From positions 1-34,937 of the forward strand of contig JAHEGD010000019.1 in the NCBI GenBank assembly GCA_024639885.1: a DNA stretch of 34,937 bases, written 5' to 3'. A program made the translations under genes and the position numbers. The notes beneath the pieces are model-generated. The model was given only the letters and a program-made list of their open reading frames with translations, was not told the origin of the DNA and did not search any database. Shown here one piece after another: positions 26,404 through 34,937 of this stretch. Origin of the DNA: Porticoccaceae bacterium. Its GTDB lineage: Bacteria > Pseudomonadota > Gammaproteobacteria > Pseudomonadales > Porticoccaceae. Position 1 is the first letter of the stretch. Each line of letters starts with the position of its first letter.

Positions 26404-29400
26404 ATGACCGCCAGCCACCGCCCCGCCCTACTCGACGCCGCCGCCCAGCGTATTCTGATATTGGACGGCGCCATGGGCACCATGTTGCAGCGCCACAAGT
26501 TGACCGAGAGCGACTTTCGCGGCGAGCGCTTTGCCGACTGGCCGAGCGACCTGCAGGGCAACAACGACCTGTTGTCGCTAACCCGGCCAGACATTATCGA
26601 GGCGATCCACGCCGCCTACCTAGAGGCCGGCGCCGACATCATTGAGACCAACACCTTTAACAGCACCACGCTGTCACAGGCCGACTACGACATGCAGTCG
26701 CTCGCCTATGAGCTAAACGAGCGTGGCGCACAGATCGCCCGCGCCGCCGCCGACCGCTACAGCAGTGCAGAGCGGCCGCGCTTTGTCGCCGGGGTGCTGG
26801 GCCCCACCAGCCGCACCGCCTCGCTGTCGCCCGATGTCAACGACCCCGGCGCGCGCAACACCAACTTTGCCGAGTTAGACACCGCCTACCGCGAGGCGAC
26901 CCGCGGGCTGATCGCCGGCGGCGCCGACCTAATTATGATTGAGACGGTGTTTGACACCCTTAACGCCAAAGCGGCTATCTTTGCGGTGCAGGCGGTGTTT
27001 GAAGAGCTGACGATTGAGCTGCCGCTGCTAATCTCTGGCACCATTACCGATGCCAGTGGCCGCACCCTCTCTGGCCAGACGCCCGAGGCATTTTGGAACT
27101 CGCTGCGCCACGCCGATGCCGCCGCTATCGGCCTTAACTGTGCGCTTGGCCCGGCCGAGCTGCGCCCCCACCTAGCCGAGCTATCGCGGGTGGCCGACAC
27201 CCTGGTTAGCGCCCACCCCAACGCCGGCCTGCCCAACGAGTTTGGCGGCTACGACCTAGATGCGGTGGCGATGGCCGAGGTGATTGGCGAATTTGCCCGC
27301 GCCGGTTTTCTGAACATTGTTGGCGGCTGCTGCGGCACCAGCCCAGAGCACATTGCCGCTATCGCCGCGGCGGTGGAAGGGATTGCCCCGCGCCAGCTGC
27401 CCAGCCGCCCGGCGGCCTGCCGGCTATCTGGCCTCGAGCCGTTTAACATCACTGCCGACTCGCTGTTTGTGAACGTGGGCGAGCGCTGCAACGTCACCGG
27501 ATCGGCGGCGTTTAAACGGCTGATTATGGCCGAAGATTACGAACAGGCACTAACCGTAGCGCGCGACCAGGTCGCCGACGGTGCCCAGGTGATCGACATC
27601 AACATGGACGAGGCGATGCTGGACGCCGAGAAAGAGATGGTGACCTTTCTCAACCTGCTGGCCGCTGAGCCGGATATCAGCCGTGTACCGATTATGGTCG
27701 ACTCCAGTAAGTGGAGCGTTATCGAAGCCGGCCTGCGCTGCATACAGGGCAAGGCGGTGGTTAACTCGATCAGCATGAAAGAGGGCGAAGGGCCGTTTGT
27801 CGAGCAGGCCAAGCTGTGCAAACGCTACGGCGCCGCGGTGGTGGTGATGGCGTTTGACGAGGACGGCCAAGCCGACACCCTCGCTCGCCGCCAGCAGATC
27901 TGCCAGCGCAGCTACACTATTCTCACCGAGCAGGTGGGGCTGGCCGCCGAGGACATTATTTTTGACCCCAACGTGTTTGCGGTGGCCACCGGCATAGAAG
28001 AGCACAACAACTACGGCGTCGACTTTATTGAGGCGGCGCGCTGGATCACCGCCAACCTGCCGCATGCACTGATCTCTGGCGGTATCTCTAACGTGTCGTT
28101 CTCGTTCCGCGGCAACAACCCGGTGCGCGAGGCGATCCACTCGGCATTTTTGTTCCACGCAATTAAAGCCGGCCTGTCGATGGGCATTGTTAACGCCGGC
28201 CAGCTGGCAGTGTACGACGAGCTGCCAGCCCAGCTGCGCGACGCGGTAGAGGATGTACTGCTAAACCGCACCCCCGCCGCCACCGACAACCTGCTGGCAA
28301 TAGCCGAGCAGTACCGCGGCGACGGTGCCGCACAAACCCGCCAAGAAGACTTAAGCTGGCGAGAAAAGCCGGTAGCGGCGCGGCTTTCGCACGCGCTGGT
28401 GAAGGGCATTACCAGCTACATTGAAGAGGACACCGAGCAGGCCCGTCAACAGGCCAAGCGCCCGCTGGATGTGATTGAAGGGCCGCTGATGGACGGCATG
28501 AACGTGGTCGGCGACCTGTTTGGTGCCGGCAAGATGTTTTTGCCACAGGTGGTTAAATCGGCCCGCGTGATGAAGCAAGCGGTCGCCTACCTGCAGCCGT
28601 TTATTGAGGCCGAAAAAAGCGAAGACGCCAAAACCAACGGCAAAATTGTCATGGCGACGGTTAAGGGCGACGTGCACGACATTGGCAAAAACATTGTTGG
28701 CGTGGTGCTGCAGTGCAACAACTACGAGGTGATTGACCTGGGCGTGATGGTGCCCACCGCTACCATTATTGATACCGCAATAGCCGAGAACGCCGACATT
28801 ATTGGCCTCTCTGGGTTAATTACCCCGTCGCTCGACGAGATGGTAACGGTCGCCAGCGAGATGCAGCGCCGCGGCCTGGCGATACCGCTGCTGATTGGCG
28901 GCGCCACCACATCCAAAGCGCACACCGCGGTAAAAATTGACCCCTGTTACAGCGGCGCACCGATTGTTTATGTGGCCGACGCCTCGCGCGCGGTGGGTGT
29001 TGCCAGCAAGCTGATAAGCCAAGAGCTGCGCGTACCCTTTACCGCCGAGCTGGCCACAGAGTACGACGCCGTGCGGCTGCGCACCGCCAATCGCACCCAG
29101 CGCGGCACGCTGTTTGCCTACCCCGACGCGATCAAACAAGGGCTACAAATCAACTGGCGCGACAGCGCCCCAGAGCGCCCCAACCAGCTAGGCACTACCG
29201 TGCTGAAGGATTTCCCGCTTGAAGAGCTGGTGCCGTTTATCGACTGGACACCGTTTTTTATTAGCTGGGACCTAGCCGGCAAGTACCCGCAAATACTTGA
29301 CGACGAGGTGGTCGGCAGCGCCGCCCGCGATCTGTTTAAAGATGCCCAAGCGATGCTTGCCGAGCTGATCGCCAATCGCCAGCTGCAGGCCAACGGCGTG

Positions 29401-30093
29401 GTCGGTATCTGGCCGGCCAACCGGGTTGGCAGCGACGATATTGCACTCTATGCCGACGACACCCGCAGCGAGACGATTGCCACCAGCCACCACCTGCGCC
29501 AGCAGCTGCAAAAACCGGGCGCCAGCGAGCAGCTGCTGTCGCTGGCCGACTTTATTGCCCCGCAACAGAGCGGCGTGGCCGACTACCTTGGCGGCTTTGC
29601 GGTGACCACCGGGCTGGGTGCTGAAACCCTCGCTAGCGACTACGAAAAGGCCGGCGATGACTACTCGGCGATTATGGTAAAAGCACTGGCCGACCGGCTC
29701 GCCGAGGCGTTTGCCGAGTGCCTACACCAAAAGGTGCGCCGCCAAATTTGGGGCTACGCCAGCGACGAAGCGCTCGATAACGAGGCGCTGATCAAAGAGC
29801 AGTACCGCGGCATACGCCCGGCACCGGGCTACCCAGCCTGCCCCGACCACACCGAAAAGGCGACCCTGTTTAAGCTGCTAAACGCCACCGAAAACTGTGG
29901 CATGGCGCTGACTGACTCGTTTGCGATGACCCCGGCGGCATCGGTTAGCGGCTGGTACTTTGCCCACCCCGACGCCAAGTACTTTAATGTGGGCAAGATA
30001 GACCGCGACCAGCTGGCCGCGGTGGCCGCCCGCAAAGGTGAAAGCGAAGCCGAGCTAGAGCGCTGGCTGCGGCCGGTGTTACTGGATAGCTAA
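26404..30093 (+). CDS. metH: Cobalamin-dependent methionine synthase
   Basis: Transfers methyl from 5-methyltetrahydrofolate to homocysteine via cobalamin. With ATG 26404 the product is 1229 aa (E. coli 1227). Domains in order: homocysteine-binding ([11 protein letters not shown]; zinc ligands in GLNCALGP and [10 protein letters not shown]); pterin-binding ([31 protein letters not shown]); B12 cap and cobalamin domain ([19 protein letters not shown] with the base-off His, near residue 750). Last is the AdoMet reactivation domain ([30 protein letters not shown]). The frame is open to an ATG at 26365 without ribosome site. ATG 26404 has CGGA about 7 nt upstream and fits the family length. The organism therefore makes or imports cobalamin. 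Confidence 0.97.
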   Translation: MTASHRPALLDAAAQRILILDGAMGTMLQRHKLTESDFRGERFADWPSDLQGNNDLLSLTRPDIIEAIHAAYLEAGADIIETNTFNSTTLSQADYDMQSLAYELNERGAQIARAAADRYSSAERPRFVAGVLGPTSRTASLSPDVNDPGARNTNFAELDTAYREATRGLIAGGADLIMIETVFDTLNAKAAIFAVQAVFEELTIELPLLISGTITDASGRTLSGQTPEAFWNSLRHADAAAIGLNCALGPAELRPHLAELSRVADTLVSAHPNAGLPNEFGGYDLDAVAMAEVIGEFARAGFLNIVGGCCGTSPEHIAAIAAAVEGIAPRQLPSRPAACRLSGLEPFNITADSLFVNVGERCNVTGSAAFKRLIMAEDYEQALTVARDQVADGAQVIDINMDEAMLDAEKEMVTFLNLLAAEPDISRVPIMVDSSKWSVIEAGLRCIQGKAVVNSISMKEGEGPFVEQAKLCKRYGAAVVVMAFDEDGQADTLARRQQICQRSYTILTEQVGLAAEDIIFDPNVFAVATGIEEHNNYGVDFIEAARWITANLPHALISGGISNVSFSFRGNNPVREAIHSAFLFHAIKAGLSMGIVNAGQLAVYDELPAQLRDAVEDVLLNRTPAATDNLLAIAEQYRGDGAAQTRQEDLSWREKPVAARLSHALVKGITSYIEEDTEQARQQAKRPLDVIEGPLMDGMNVVGDLFGAGKMFLPQVVKSARVMKQAVAYLQPFIEAEKSEDAKTNGKIVMATVKGDVHDIGKNIVGVVLQCNNYEVIDLGVMVPTATIIDTAIAENADIIGLSGLITPSLDEMVTVASEMQRRGLAIPLLIGGATTSKAHTAVKIDPCYSGAPIVYVADASRAVGVASKLISQELRVPFTAELATEYDAVRLRTANRTQRGTLFAYPDAIKQGLQINWRDSAPERPNQLGTTVLKDFPLEELVPFIDWTPFFISWDLAGKYPQILDDEVVGSAARDLFKDAQAMLAELIANRQLQANGVVGIWPANRVGSDDIALYADDTRSETIATSHHLRQQLQKPGASEQLLSLADFIAPQQSGVADYLGGFAVTTGLGAETLASDYEKAGDDYSAIMVKALADRLAEAFAECLHQKVRRQIWGYASDEALDNEALIKEQYRGIRPAPGYPACPDHTEKATLFKLLNATENCGMALTDSFAMTPAASVSGWYFAHPDAKYFNVGKIDRDQLAAVAARKGESEAELERWLRPVLLDS

Positions 30094-30095
30094 TT

Positions 30096-30126
30096 GGTTA
30101 TAATGCCCGACAATTTAGTTATAACC
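30096..30126 (+). promoter_or_regulatory. Inverted repeat with TATAAT upstream of the DUF2970 gene
   Basis: GGTTATAA (30096-30103) and TTATAACC (30119-30126) are perfect inverse copies 15 nt apart, immediately after the metH stop. A TATAAT lies at 30099-30104. This may be a promoter/operator for the downstream small gene. The -35 is poor. Confidence 0.35.
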
Positions 30127-30164
30127 CTACCCTGCGCAGCATCGCTGCACTAACGGAGCAGAAA

Positions 30165-30383
30165 ATGTCGACCGACAGCAACAACCAACCGCCTAAAAAA
30201 CACGGCACCTGGGCAGTAGTCAAAAGTGCCTTGGCGGCGTTTGTGGGCGTGCAGAGCGCCAAGAACCGCGAACGGGACTTTGAGCACGGCAACCCGCTGG
30301 CGTTTATTATTGCCGGGTTTATCGGCACCATCACCTTTATCGTGCTGGTGGCGCTGGTAGTCGGCTACGTCACTAGCCGCTAA
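30165..30383 (+). CDS. DUF2970 small membrane protein
   Basis: A 72-residue protein of the DUF2970 family, function unknown. The family core is visible as VVKSALAAFVGVQSAKNRERDFEHGNP. It is followed by a single transmembrane helix (about 46-69: LAFIIAGFIGTITFIVLVALVVGYV) and the end TSR. The start is ATG 30165, with GGAG 8 nt upstream. It follows metH by 71 bp and ends at a strong bidirectional terminator. Probably anchored in the inner membrane with the basic N-terminal half in the cytoplasm. Confidence 0.87.
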   Translation: MSTDSNNQPPKKHGTWAVVKSALAAFVGVQSAKNRERDFEHGNPLAFIIAGFIGTITFIVLVALVVGYVTSR

Positions 30384-30389
30384 CCTGCG

Positions 30390-30438
30390 CTGCAACAAAA
30401 AAGCCGCCGGGGTAACCCAGCGGCTTTTTTTGTTGCAG
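30390..30438. terminator. Long bidirectional terminator
   Basis: CTGCAACAAAAAAGCCGC (30390-30407) pairs with GCGGCTTTTTTTGTTGCAG (30420-30438), a stem of about 18 bp with internal A/T tracts and a 12-nt loop. It serves the DUF2970 gene on the plus strand and the acyl-CoA dehydrogenase gene on the minus strand. Confidence 0.9.
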
Positions 30439-30448
30439 CCCGCGGCGC

Positions 30449-32224
30449 TTAGGCGACCGCGAAGTCCTCTTCGGTCAGCGCCATAATGCCGGCTTGGCCC
30501 GCTTTAAGCGCACCTAGGTAAGCGGCATTGCGCGGCAGCACCTGCTCGATAAAGAACCGCGCCGTGGCCACCTTCTGTACATAGAAGCGGTCGCTGCTGC
30601 CGGCGTTAATTGCAGCTTGGGCGGCGGCAGCCGACTTAGCCAGCAGCCAACCACAGACACTGTTGCCGACCAGCATCATGTAGTTGTAGGCGATGCCGCC
30701 CGCCTCGGCGGGGTTGGCAAACACGTACTCGGCGCCCTGCTGGCACTGCGCCAACGCCTCACCAATCGCCGCAGCCAGATCGGCCAACTCTGCGTGGGCA
30801 CTAATCTCCGCGAGATCGGCCTGCATCTCAGCAGCCAGTGCCGTCATCGCCTGACCAGCATCGCGCAATGTTTTGCGGCCGATAAAGTCGAGCGCCTGAA
30901 TACCGTTGGTGCCTTCGTAGATCGGCAAAATACGTGCGTCGCGCATAAACTGCGCCGCGCCGGTCTCTTCAACAAAACCCATGCCGCCGTGTACCTGTAC
31001 ACCCAGCGAGGTGGTCTCCATCGCCATCTCGGTGCACCAGCCCTTAACCAACGGAGTGAGCAACTCAACCGCTTTACCACTGGCGACCCGGACTGCCTCG
31101 TCGGGGTGGTGGAAGCTGCGGTCCTCTTCAAAAATCGCTTTAAACGACAGCGCGCGGCCCGCTTCGGTCATCGCCCGCATCTGCATTAACATGCGCCGAA
31201 CATCGGCGTGGTTGATGATCGGCGAGCGGCCGTCAAAGCCGGCTACCGCCCCCTGCACACGCTCGCGGGCGTACCAGACTGCCTGCTGGTAAGCGCGCTC
31301 AGAGACACTTACGCCCTGGTGGCCAACCGCCAGCCGCGCCGCGTTCATCATCGCAAACATGTAGACCAGCCCTTTGCCCTCTTCGCCCACCAAGTAACCG
31401 GTGGCGCCGCCCGACTCACCAAACATCATGGTGCATGTGGGGCTCGAGTGGATACCCAGCTTGTGCTCGACATTAACGGGTTTAACGTCGTTGCGCTCGC
31501 CACAGCTGCCGTCGGCGTTAACCAGGTACTTGGGCACAATAAACATGGAGATACCCTTAACGCCCTCTGGGGCGTCTGGGGTGCGCGCCAGTACCAAGTG
31601 GATGACGTTGTCGGTGATCTCTTGATCACCCCAGGTGATGTAGATTTTCTGGCCGCTGATCAGGTAGCTGTCGCCATTGCGCACCGCTTTGGTCTGCACT
31701 GCGCCCAAGTCGGTACCGGCCTGCGGCTCGGTGAGGTTCATGGTGCCCGACCAGTGGCCGGTAATCAGGTTGGCCAGGTAGGTCTCTTTCTGCTGGTCGC
31801 TGCCGTACAGGTCCAGCGCGTGGACAACCCCTTGGGTCAGCATCGGCATCAGGCTAAAGCCCAAGTTGGCCGACTGCAGCATCTCTTGCACGGCCAGCCC
31901 CACCACATTGGGGAAGCCGGCACCGCCGTACTCGGCGTCGCCGCTCAGCGCTGTCCAACCGGCCTCTACCAGCTGCGGGTAGACGCCATCCAGTGCCGCT
32001 GGGATCTGTACCTTGCCGTCTACCAAATGGCTGCCCTGGCCGTCGCCGGGCTGGTTGGTGGGGGCGACTACCTGCTCATAAAAGCGCGCGGCCTCGGGCA
32101 TGATCGACTCCACCATCTCTGGGGTAGCCTCCTCAAAACCGGGCAGCTGCGCCAGCGCTGCGTAATCGAACACTTCGTTGAGCAGAAAGTTAAATTCTTT
32201 TTCAGGTGCTTTGTAAACTGTCAT
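30449..32224 (-). CDS. Long-form acyl-CoA dehydrogenase with C-terminal extension
   Basis: FAD-dependent dehydrogenase catalysing alpha,beta-oxidation of an acyl-CoA. At 591 aa it belongs to the longer class with the extra C-terminal domain, which includes DmdC-type 3-methylmercaptopropionyl-CoA and fatty acyl-CoA enzymes. Visible parts are the N-terminal acid-rich helix, AEYGGAGFPN, MNLTEPQAGTDLGAV (FAD/substrate loop), GQKIYITWGDQ, KLGIHSSPTCTMMFG, HGGMGFVEETGAAQFMRDARI, and the catalytic Glu437 in LPIYEGTNGIQ. The start is ATG 32224 with a perfect GGAGG upstream. The nearby thioesterase suggests acyl-CoA metabolism. Substrate specificity cannot be decided here. Confidence 0.93.
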   Translation of the reverse strand: MTVYKAPEKEFNFLLNEVFDYAALAQLPGFEEATPEMVESIMPEAARFYEQVVAPTNQPGDGQGSHLVDGKVQIPAALDGVYPQLVEAGWTALSGDAEYGGAGFPNVVGLAVQEMLQSANLGFSLMPMLTQGVVHALDLYGSDQQKETYLANLITGHWSGTMNLTEPQAGTDLGAVQTKAVRNGDSYLISGQKIYITWGDQEITDNVIHLVLARTPDAPEGVKGISMFIVPKYLVNADGSCGERNDVKPVNVEHKLGIHSSPTCTMMFGESGGATGYLVGEEGKGLVYMFAMMNAARLAVGHQGVSVSERAYQQAVWYARERVQGAVAGFDGRSPIINHADVRRMLMQMRAMTEAGRALSFKAIFEEDRSFHHPDEAVRVASGKAVELLTPLVKGWCTEMAMETTSLGVQVHGGMGFVEETGAAQFMRDARILPIYEGTNGIQALDFIGRKTLRDAGQAMTALAAEMQADLAEISAHAELADLAAAIGEALAQCQQGAEYVFANPAEAGGIAYNYMMLVGNSVCGWLLAKSAAAAQAAINAGSSDRFYVQKVATARFFIEQVLPRNAAYLGALKAGQAGIMALTEEDFAVA

Positions 32225-32256
32225 GGTTGCCTCCGGGCCGATGTTTCACCGGACTT

Positions 32257-32314
32257 ATTCTAGGCCCGGCCGGGGTAGAGACAATCAAAATGGATGACTA
32301 GTTGGTCTAGACCA
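32257..32314 (-). promoter_or_regulatory. Promoter and palindrome upstream of the acyl-CoA dehydrogenase
   Basis: Minus strand: TTGTCT (32284-32279), 16 nt, TAGAAT (32262-32257). Upstream of the -35 lies a perfect 12-bp palindrome TGGTCTAGACCA (32303-32314), a candidate regulator site. It does not match the PsrA or FadR consensus that I know. Confidence 0.45.
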
Positions 32315-32430
32315 GCAAGCGCAACAGCACAGCAGCGCCCTTATTGCAGAACGGAACAGCGAGCGAACCGGAAGCTGCAGCCGAGCAGAAAATAGACCAT
32401 AGCGCCGCAGCGCTCGGCCGCGCGCCCCGC

Positions 32431-32880
32431 TTAACCGGTGGCAATGCCCTGCAATGCCGCCCGCAGCGGCGCGGGTATCGGCCGTGGCCGCTGATCGTTG
32501 CGGTCGACAAAGACATGAGTAAAGCTGCCCACTGCGGCCGCCTGCTCGCTGCCGACAACAAAAATCGCCACCCCATAAGTGACCGAGCTGTTGCCGAGTT
32601 TGTCGACCCGCACCGCGCCCTCTAACTGCTGTGGGAAAGCGACCGGGCTGTGGTAGCTGCAGTGCGACTCAACAATAAAACCGATCACCTCGCCGGCATG
32701 GATATCCAGCCCGCCGCGCTCGACCAAGAACTGGTTTACCACGGTGTCAAAGTAGGAGTAGTAGTTGACGTTATTGACGTGGCCATAGATATCGTTGTCC
32801 ATCCAGCGGGTGGTAATGCGCTGGTGGTAGGGGTAGCTGCTGCGCGCTCTTGCACGCTCTGCGCTGGCTTGGCTGCTCAT
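32431..32880 (-). CDS. Hotdog-fold acyl-CoA thioesterase (4HBT family)
   Basis: Predicted to hydrolyse an acyl-CoA thioester in the cytoplasm. The 149-residue product has the 4-hydroxybenzoyl-CoA thioesterase-type signature TRWMDNDIYGHVNNVNYYSYFDT (residues 24-46), with Asp28 as candidate nucleophile or base. The long-helix segment and the sheet stretch GEVIGFIVESHCSYHSPVAFPQQLEG are also clear. The frame is open to a TTG at 32892. ATG 32880 with GGAGAG 6 nt upstream is preferred. It lies 26 bp downstream of the alcohol dehydrogenase gene and is likely co-transcribed with it. The chain-length preference is unknown. Confidence 0.9.
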   Translation of the reverse strand: MSSQASAERARARSSYPYHQRITTRWMDNDIYGHVNNVNYYSYFDTVVNQFLVERGGLDIHAGEVIGFIVESHCSYHSPVAFPQQLEGAVRVDKLGNSSVTYGVAIFVVGSEQAAAVGSFTHVFVDRNDQRPRPIPAPLRAALQGIATG

Positions 32881-32906
32881 CGCTCTCTCCAAATCAAGTG
32901 GGTGGC

Positions 32907-34064
32907 TTACAGCGCCGCGCGGTAGATCGCCAGCGCGTCGTCGTAACTGACCGGCCGCGGGTTATTAACCAGCAGCCGCTGCTGCTTGAGGGCGTCCTCG
33001 GCCAGCCGCTCCAGATCGCTTGCGCTAATGCCGCATTCGCTGAGCCGCTGCGGCAGGCCGAGCTCTGCCATCAAGTCGGCCAGCGCCGCGATAAACCGCT
33101 CGCTGCTGGCCTGCACGCTGGCCCCGGCCACAAAGCCGGGGATTGCCGCCGACGCCAACTGCGCGTAGTGCTCGGCCGCCGCCGGCGCGTTGAAGCGCAT
33201 CACCTCGGTTAGCACTAAAGCGTTGCTGAGCCCGTGGGGGATATGAAAGTGGCCGCCGAGTGGGTAGGCCAGAGCGTGTACCGCCGCCACCGGCGAGTTG
33301 GCGAACGCCTGGCCAGCCAGACAGGCACCGAGCAGCATCGCCTGGCGCGCCGCCAAGTTGCCACCATCGGCGACGGCGCAGCGGATGTTGCCGCCCAGCA
33401 GCCGCAGCGCCTCGACTGCCAGCATATCTGAATAGGGATTTTTGCCGATAACACCGGTGTAGGCTTCGATAGCATGCACCATCGCATCGATACCGGTCGC
33501 CGCTGTAATGGGCGCTGGCAAACCCACGGTCAGCTCGGCATCCAGCAGTGCCAGGTCAGGCAGCAGCTGCGCAGCGACCACCCCAGACTTGGTGTGCTCG
33601 CCGGTAGTGACAATCGCCACTGCCGTCACCTCGGAGCCGGTACCCGCGGTGGTCGGTATCTGGATCAATGGCAGCCGGCTGCCGCGCGCTAAATTGACCC
33701 CGTAGAGCTCACCAATGCTCTGCTCGCCGCTGGCCAACAGCGCCACCAACTTGGCACAATCCATCGAGCTGCCGCCGCCAAAACCGATCACGGCATCGGC
33801 GCCGCTCGCGCGCGCGGCTTCGACCGCATCCAGCACTACCGCCTCGGGCGGGTCGGCTACCACCCGGTCAAACACTTCTACGGTTAGCCCGGCGGCGTGT
33901 AACGGCTCCACCACCGCAGCCAACAACCCCGCTGCTACTACACCGCCATCGGTAACCAGCAGCGGTCGGCGCAGGTTGCGTTGCAGACACAACTCGCCCA
34001 GCCGCGCGCAGCTGCCGGCCTCACAGAGCAGCGATGCGGCGGTGTTGAAGGTAAAGTTTTTCAT
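32907..34064 (-). CDS. Iron-containing alcohol dehydrogenase
   Basis: Group III (Fe-type) NAD(P)-dependent alcohol dehydrogenase, 385 aa. Nucleotide-binding GFGGGSSMDCAK is at 94-105. PTTAGTGSEVT follows, then the metal ligands Asp193 and His197 in GIDAMVHAIEAY, His263 in VHALAYPLGGHF, and His277 in IPHGLSNAL, the expected Asp-His-His-His set. The start is ATG 34064 with AGAGAG about 8 nt upstream. The family covers ethanol, butanol, lactaldehyde and 1,3-propanediol enzymes, so the substrate is open. It heads a short minus-strand run with the thioesterase and, further on, the acyl-CoA dehydrogenase. Confidence 0.94.
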   Translation of the reverse strand: MKNFTFNTAASLLCEAGSCARLGELCLQRNLRRPLLVTDGGVVAAGLLAAVVEPLHAAGLTVEVFDRVVADPPEAVVLDAVEAARASGADAVIGFGGGSSMDCAKLVALLASGEQSIGELYGVNLARGSRLPLIQIPTTAGTGSEVTAVAIVTTGEHTKSGVVAAQLLPDLALLDAELTVGLPAPITAATGIDAMVHAIEAYTGVIGKNPYSDMLAVEALRLLGGNIRCAVADGGNLAARQAMLLGACLAGQAFANSPVAAVHALAYPLGGHFHIPHGLSNALVLTEVMRFNAPAAAEHYAQLASAAIPGFVAGASVQASSERFIAALADLMAELGLPQRLSECGISASDLERLAEDALKQQRLLVNNPRPVSYDDALAIYRAAL

Positions 34065-34418
34065 AGCAGCTCTCTAACCGGGCGTCGTCCAATCGCTCTT
34101 TCGACCGACAAGGGAGTACCCATTGTAAGCAAACCAGCGGCTCTGAACAGTAGCCATCTTTAGCGCGCGGCGCCGCGATAGCGACACGACCCTGTGGCCG
34201 CTGGCAGCCGTCCAAACCATCCGGTCTAGATCACTCCCAGACACTGTCGGCTCTCACCACTAACGTGCATCTTGAGTTTGCCAAACAGGCGGCCTAAAGT
34301 GGCGCGGCAGGACTAAAATGGCGCCGGGTACGATCGGCCGATCAGACGCCATAGCGCAATACAGTTACCCCTTTTTGCTGGGCGAGTAGCGCCAGCGATC
34401 ACCGAGAGGACGCCACAC
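34065..34418. other. Intergenic region, no gene seen
   Basis: 354 bp between divergent genes. The only structure noted is the 12-bp palindrome GATCGGCCGATC (34332-34343) and a near-direct repeat, CTAAAGTGGCGCGG (34294) and CTAAAATGGCGCCGG (34313), 19 bp apart. No confident promoter could be picked. Confidence 0.4.
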
Positions 34419-34613
34419 ATGCAGCTGTCACTTCATGAAGAATCGGTTACCTGCCCCTACTGCTGGGAGCGTATTACGCTACTTATCGACCCGACCGAGT
34501 CGCAGACCTACACAGAGGATTGCTTTGTCTGCTGCCGCCCTATTCTGGTCGATGCGCAGATAGATGGCGACGAGGTTAGCGTACAGGTGACCCAAGAGGA
34601 CATGGGGTTTTAA
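34419..34613 (+). CDS. CPXCG-motif cysteine-rich zinc-ribbon protein
   Basis: A 64-residue protein of the small 'CPXCG' cysteine-rich family, function unknown. Two cysteine knuckles are visible, CPYC (Cys12, Cys15) and CFVCCRP (Cys35, Cys38, with Cys39), which should bind one zinc ion. The acidic C-terminal half [16 protein letters not shown] is typical. The start is ATG 34419 with GAGAGGA about 9 nt upstream. Divergent from the alcohol dehydrogenase, and followed at once by a (GGGCT)n run and the 35-bp repeat cluster. Confidence 0.88.
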   Translation: MQLSLHEESVTCPYCWERITLLIDPTESQTYTEDCFVCCRPILVDAQIDGDEVSVQVTQEDMGF

Positions 34614-34615
34614 AC

Positions 34616-34634
34616 GGGCTGGGCTGGGCTGGGC
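34616..34634. repeat. (GGGCT)n microsatellite
   Basis: Three full GGGCT units plus GGGC directly after the stop codon of the zinc-ribbon gene. A short tandem repeat of this kind is prone to slippage, but here it lies outside the coding sequence. Confidence 0.8.
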
Positions 34635-34636
34635 AC

Positions 34637-34776
34637 AGCACGTCCTAAAACCGTCATCCCGGGTAGCGCATAGCACACCCTAACAGCGTCATCCCGGACC
34701 GCGCGCAGCACATCCTAACAGCGTTATCCCGGACCGCGCGCAGCACACCCTAACAGCGTCATCCCGGACCGCGCGC
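34637..34776. repeat. 35-bp tandem repeat, four units
   Basis: Units at 34637-34671 (diverged), 34672-34706, 34707-34741 and 34742-34776. Units 2 and 4 appear identical, unit 3 differs at two positions. The conserved core is GTCATCCCGGACCGCGCGC. There are no unique spacers, so this is not a CRISPR array. The core is also the left half of the hairpin element that follows, so the array looks like partial amplification of that element. Unit sequence starts again at the right edge (34922-34937). Confidence 0.85.
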
Positions 34777-34881
34777 AGCGCGTGATCCGGGATCTTTTGC
34801 GGGTTGGCACACTGTTCTGGTTCGTGACCTGCAACCGTTGCTATCCTTTAAGTAAGATCCCGGCTCAAGGCCGGGATGACG
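34757..34881. repeat. REP-like palindromic element
   Basis: Two hairpins face each other. ATCCCGGA (34761-34768) pairs with TCCGGGAT (34786-34793), with a further GCGC-rich inner stem. ATCCCGGC (34857-34864) pairs with GCCGGGAT (34870-34877). The outer ends are also inverse copies: CGTCATCCCGG (34757-34767) with CCGGGATGACG (34871-34881), and CCGGGATCTT (34787-34796) with AAGATCCCGG (34854-34863). This is the architecture of REP/BIME-type extragenic elements. Confidence 0.65.
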
Positions 34882-34937
34882 GTAGTGGAGTTAGCGCGCG
34901 GCTGTTGCCTAAGTCACAGCTCGGACCGCGCGCAGCG

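Noticed and set aside
31208-32263. 351-codon plus-strand open frame opposite the acyl-CoA dehydrogenase
   Set aside because: It is a shadow of the well-supported minus-strand gene, caused by GC-rich third positions; its translation matches no family.
34637-34776. Regular 35-bp repeats as a CRISPR array
   Set aside because: Units are directly adjacent with no spacers, and no cas gene is present.

Overview
The window reads as chromosome from a GC-rich gammaproteobacterium. The gene set (class AcnB aconitase, MiaE, NfuA, HtpG, cobalamin-dependent MetH, SixA, PrmB) and the gltA <-> sdhCDAB-sucAB-lpd-sucCD layout resemble Pseudomonas, Cellvibrionales and related marine gammaproteobacteria. The genus cannot be named from the sequence alone. 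No rRNA, tRNA, CRISPR array or prophage was seen.

Layout. (1) 1-4507, minus strand: a tightly packed gpsA - DUF4389 membrane protein - sixA - alpha/beta hydrolase - prmB - aroC run. It has 4-nt overlaps and GTG/TTG starts, and aroC runs off the left edge. (2) 4617-6548, minus: htpG with a sigma-32-like heat-shock promoter and a dyad-rich leader. (3) 6856-7511, plus: a small type II toxin-antitoxin pair (toxin first) with operator-like inverted repeats over its promoter. (4) 7648-18663, minus: the oxidative TCA core sdhCDAB-sucA-sucB-lpd-sucC-sucD, encoding succinate dehydrogenase, the complete 2-oxoglutarate dehydrogenase complex including its own E3, and succinyl-CoA synthetase. Hairpins at the sdhB/sucA and lpd/sucC junctions may tune the ratios. 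(5) 18664-19270: a divergent control region with good sigma-70 promoters for both sdhC and gltA. Each has the same 12-mer CGACCAAAGTCG upstream, in the same orientation relative to its promoter. (6) 19271-20557, plus: gltA.

(7) 20609-21941 is an accessory islet: a DUF3800 gene, a degenerate open frame, and a second, diverged copy of the miaE 3' end. Identical 23-bp direct repeats bound it, as if something had integrated into the end of miaE. (8) 21929-26171: miaE, acnB and nfuA; the nfuA promoter carries a palindrome resembling part of an IscR site. (9) 26404-30383, plus: metH and a DUF2970 membrane protein. (10) 30449-34064, minus: a long-form acyl-CoA dehydrogenase, a hotdog thioesterase and an iron-dependent alcohol dehydrogenase. 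(11) 34419-34613: a CPXCG zinc-ribbon protein, followed by a 35-bp tandem repeat and REP-like GTCATCCCGG/CCGGGATGAC hairpins to the right edge.

Functionally, citrate synthase, aconitase B, the 2-oxoglutarate dehydrogenase complex, succinyl-CoA synthetase and succinate dehydrogenase lie within about 18 kb, giving most of the aerobic TCA cycle. NfuA, an Fe-S carrier, sits beside the Fe-S enzyme AcnB. The most unusual parts are the DUF3800 islet at miaE, the paired 12-mer in the gltA/sdhC divergon, and the repeat cluster at the right edge.
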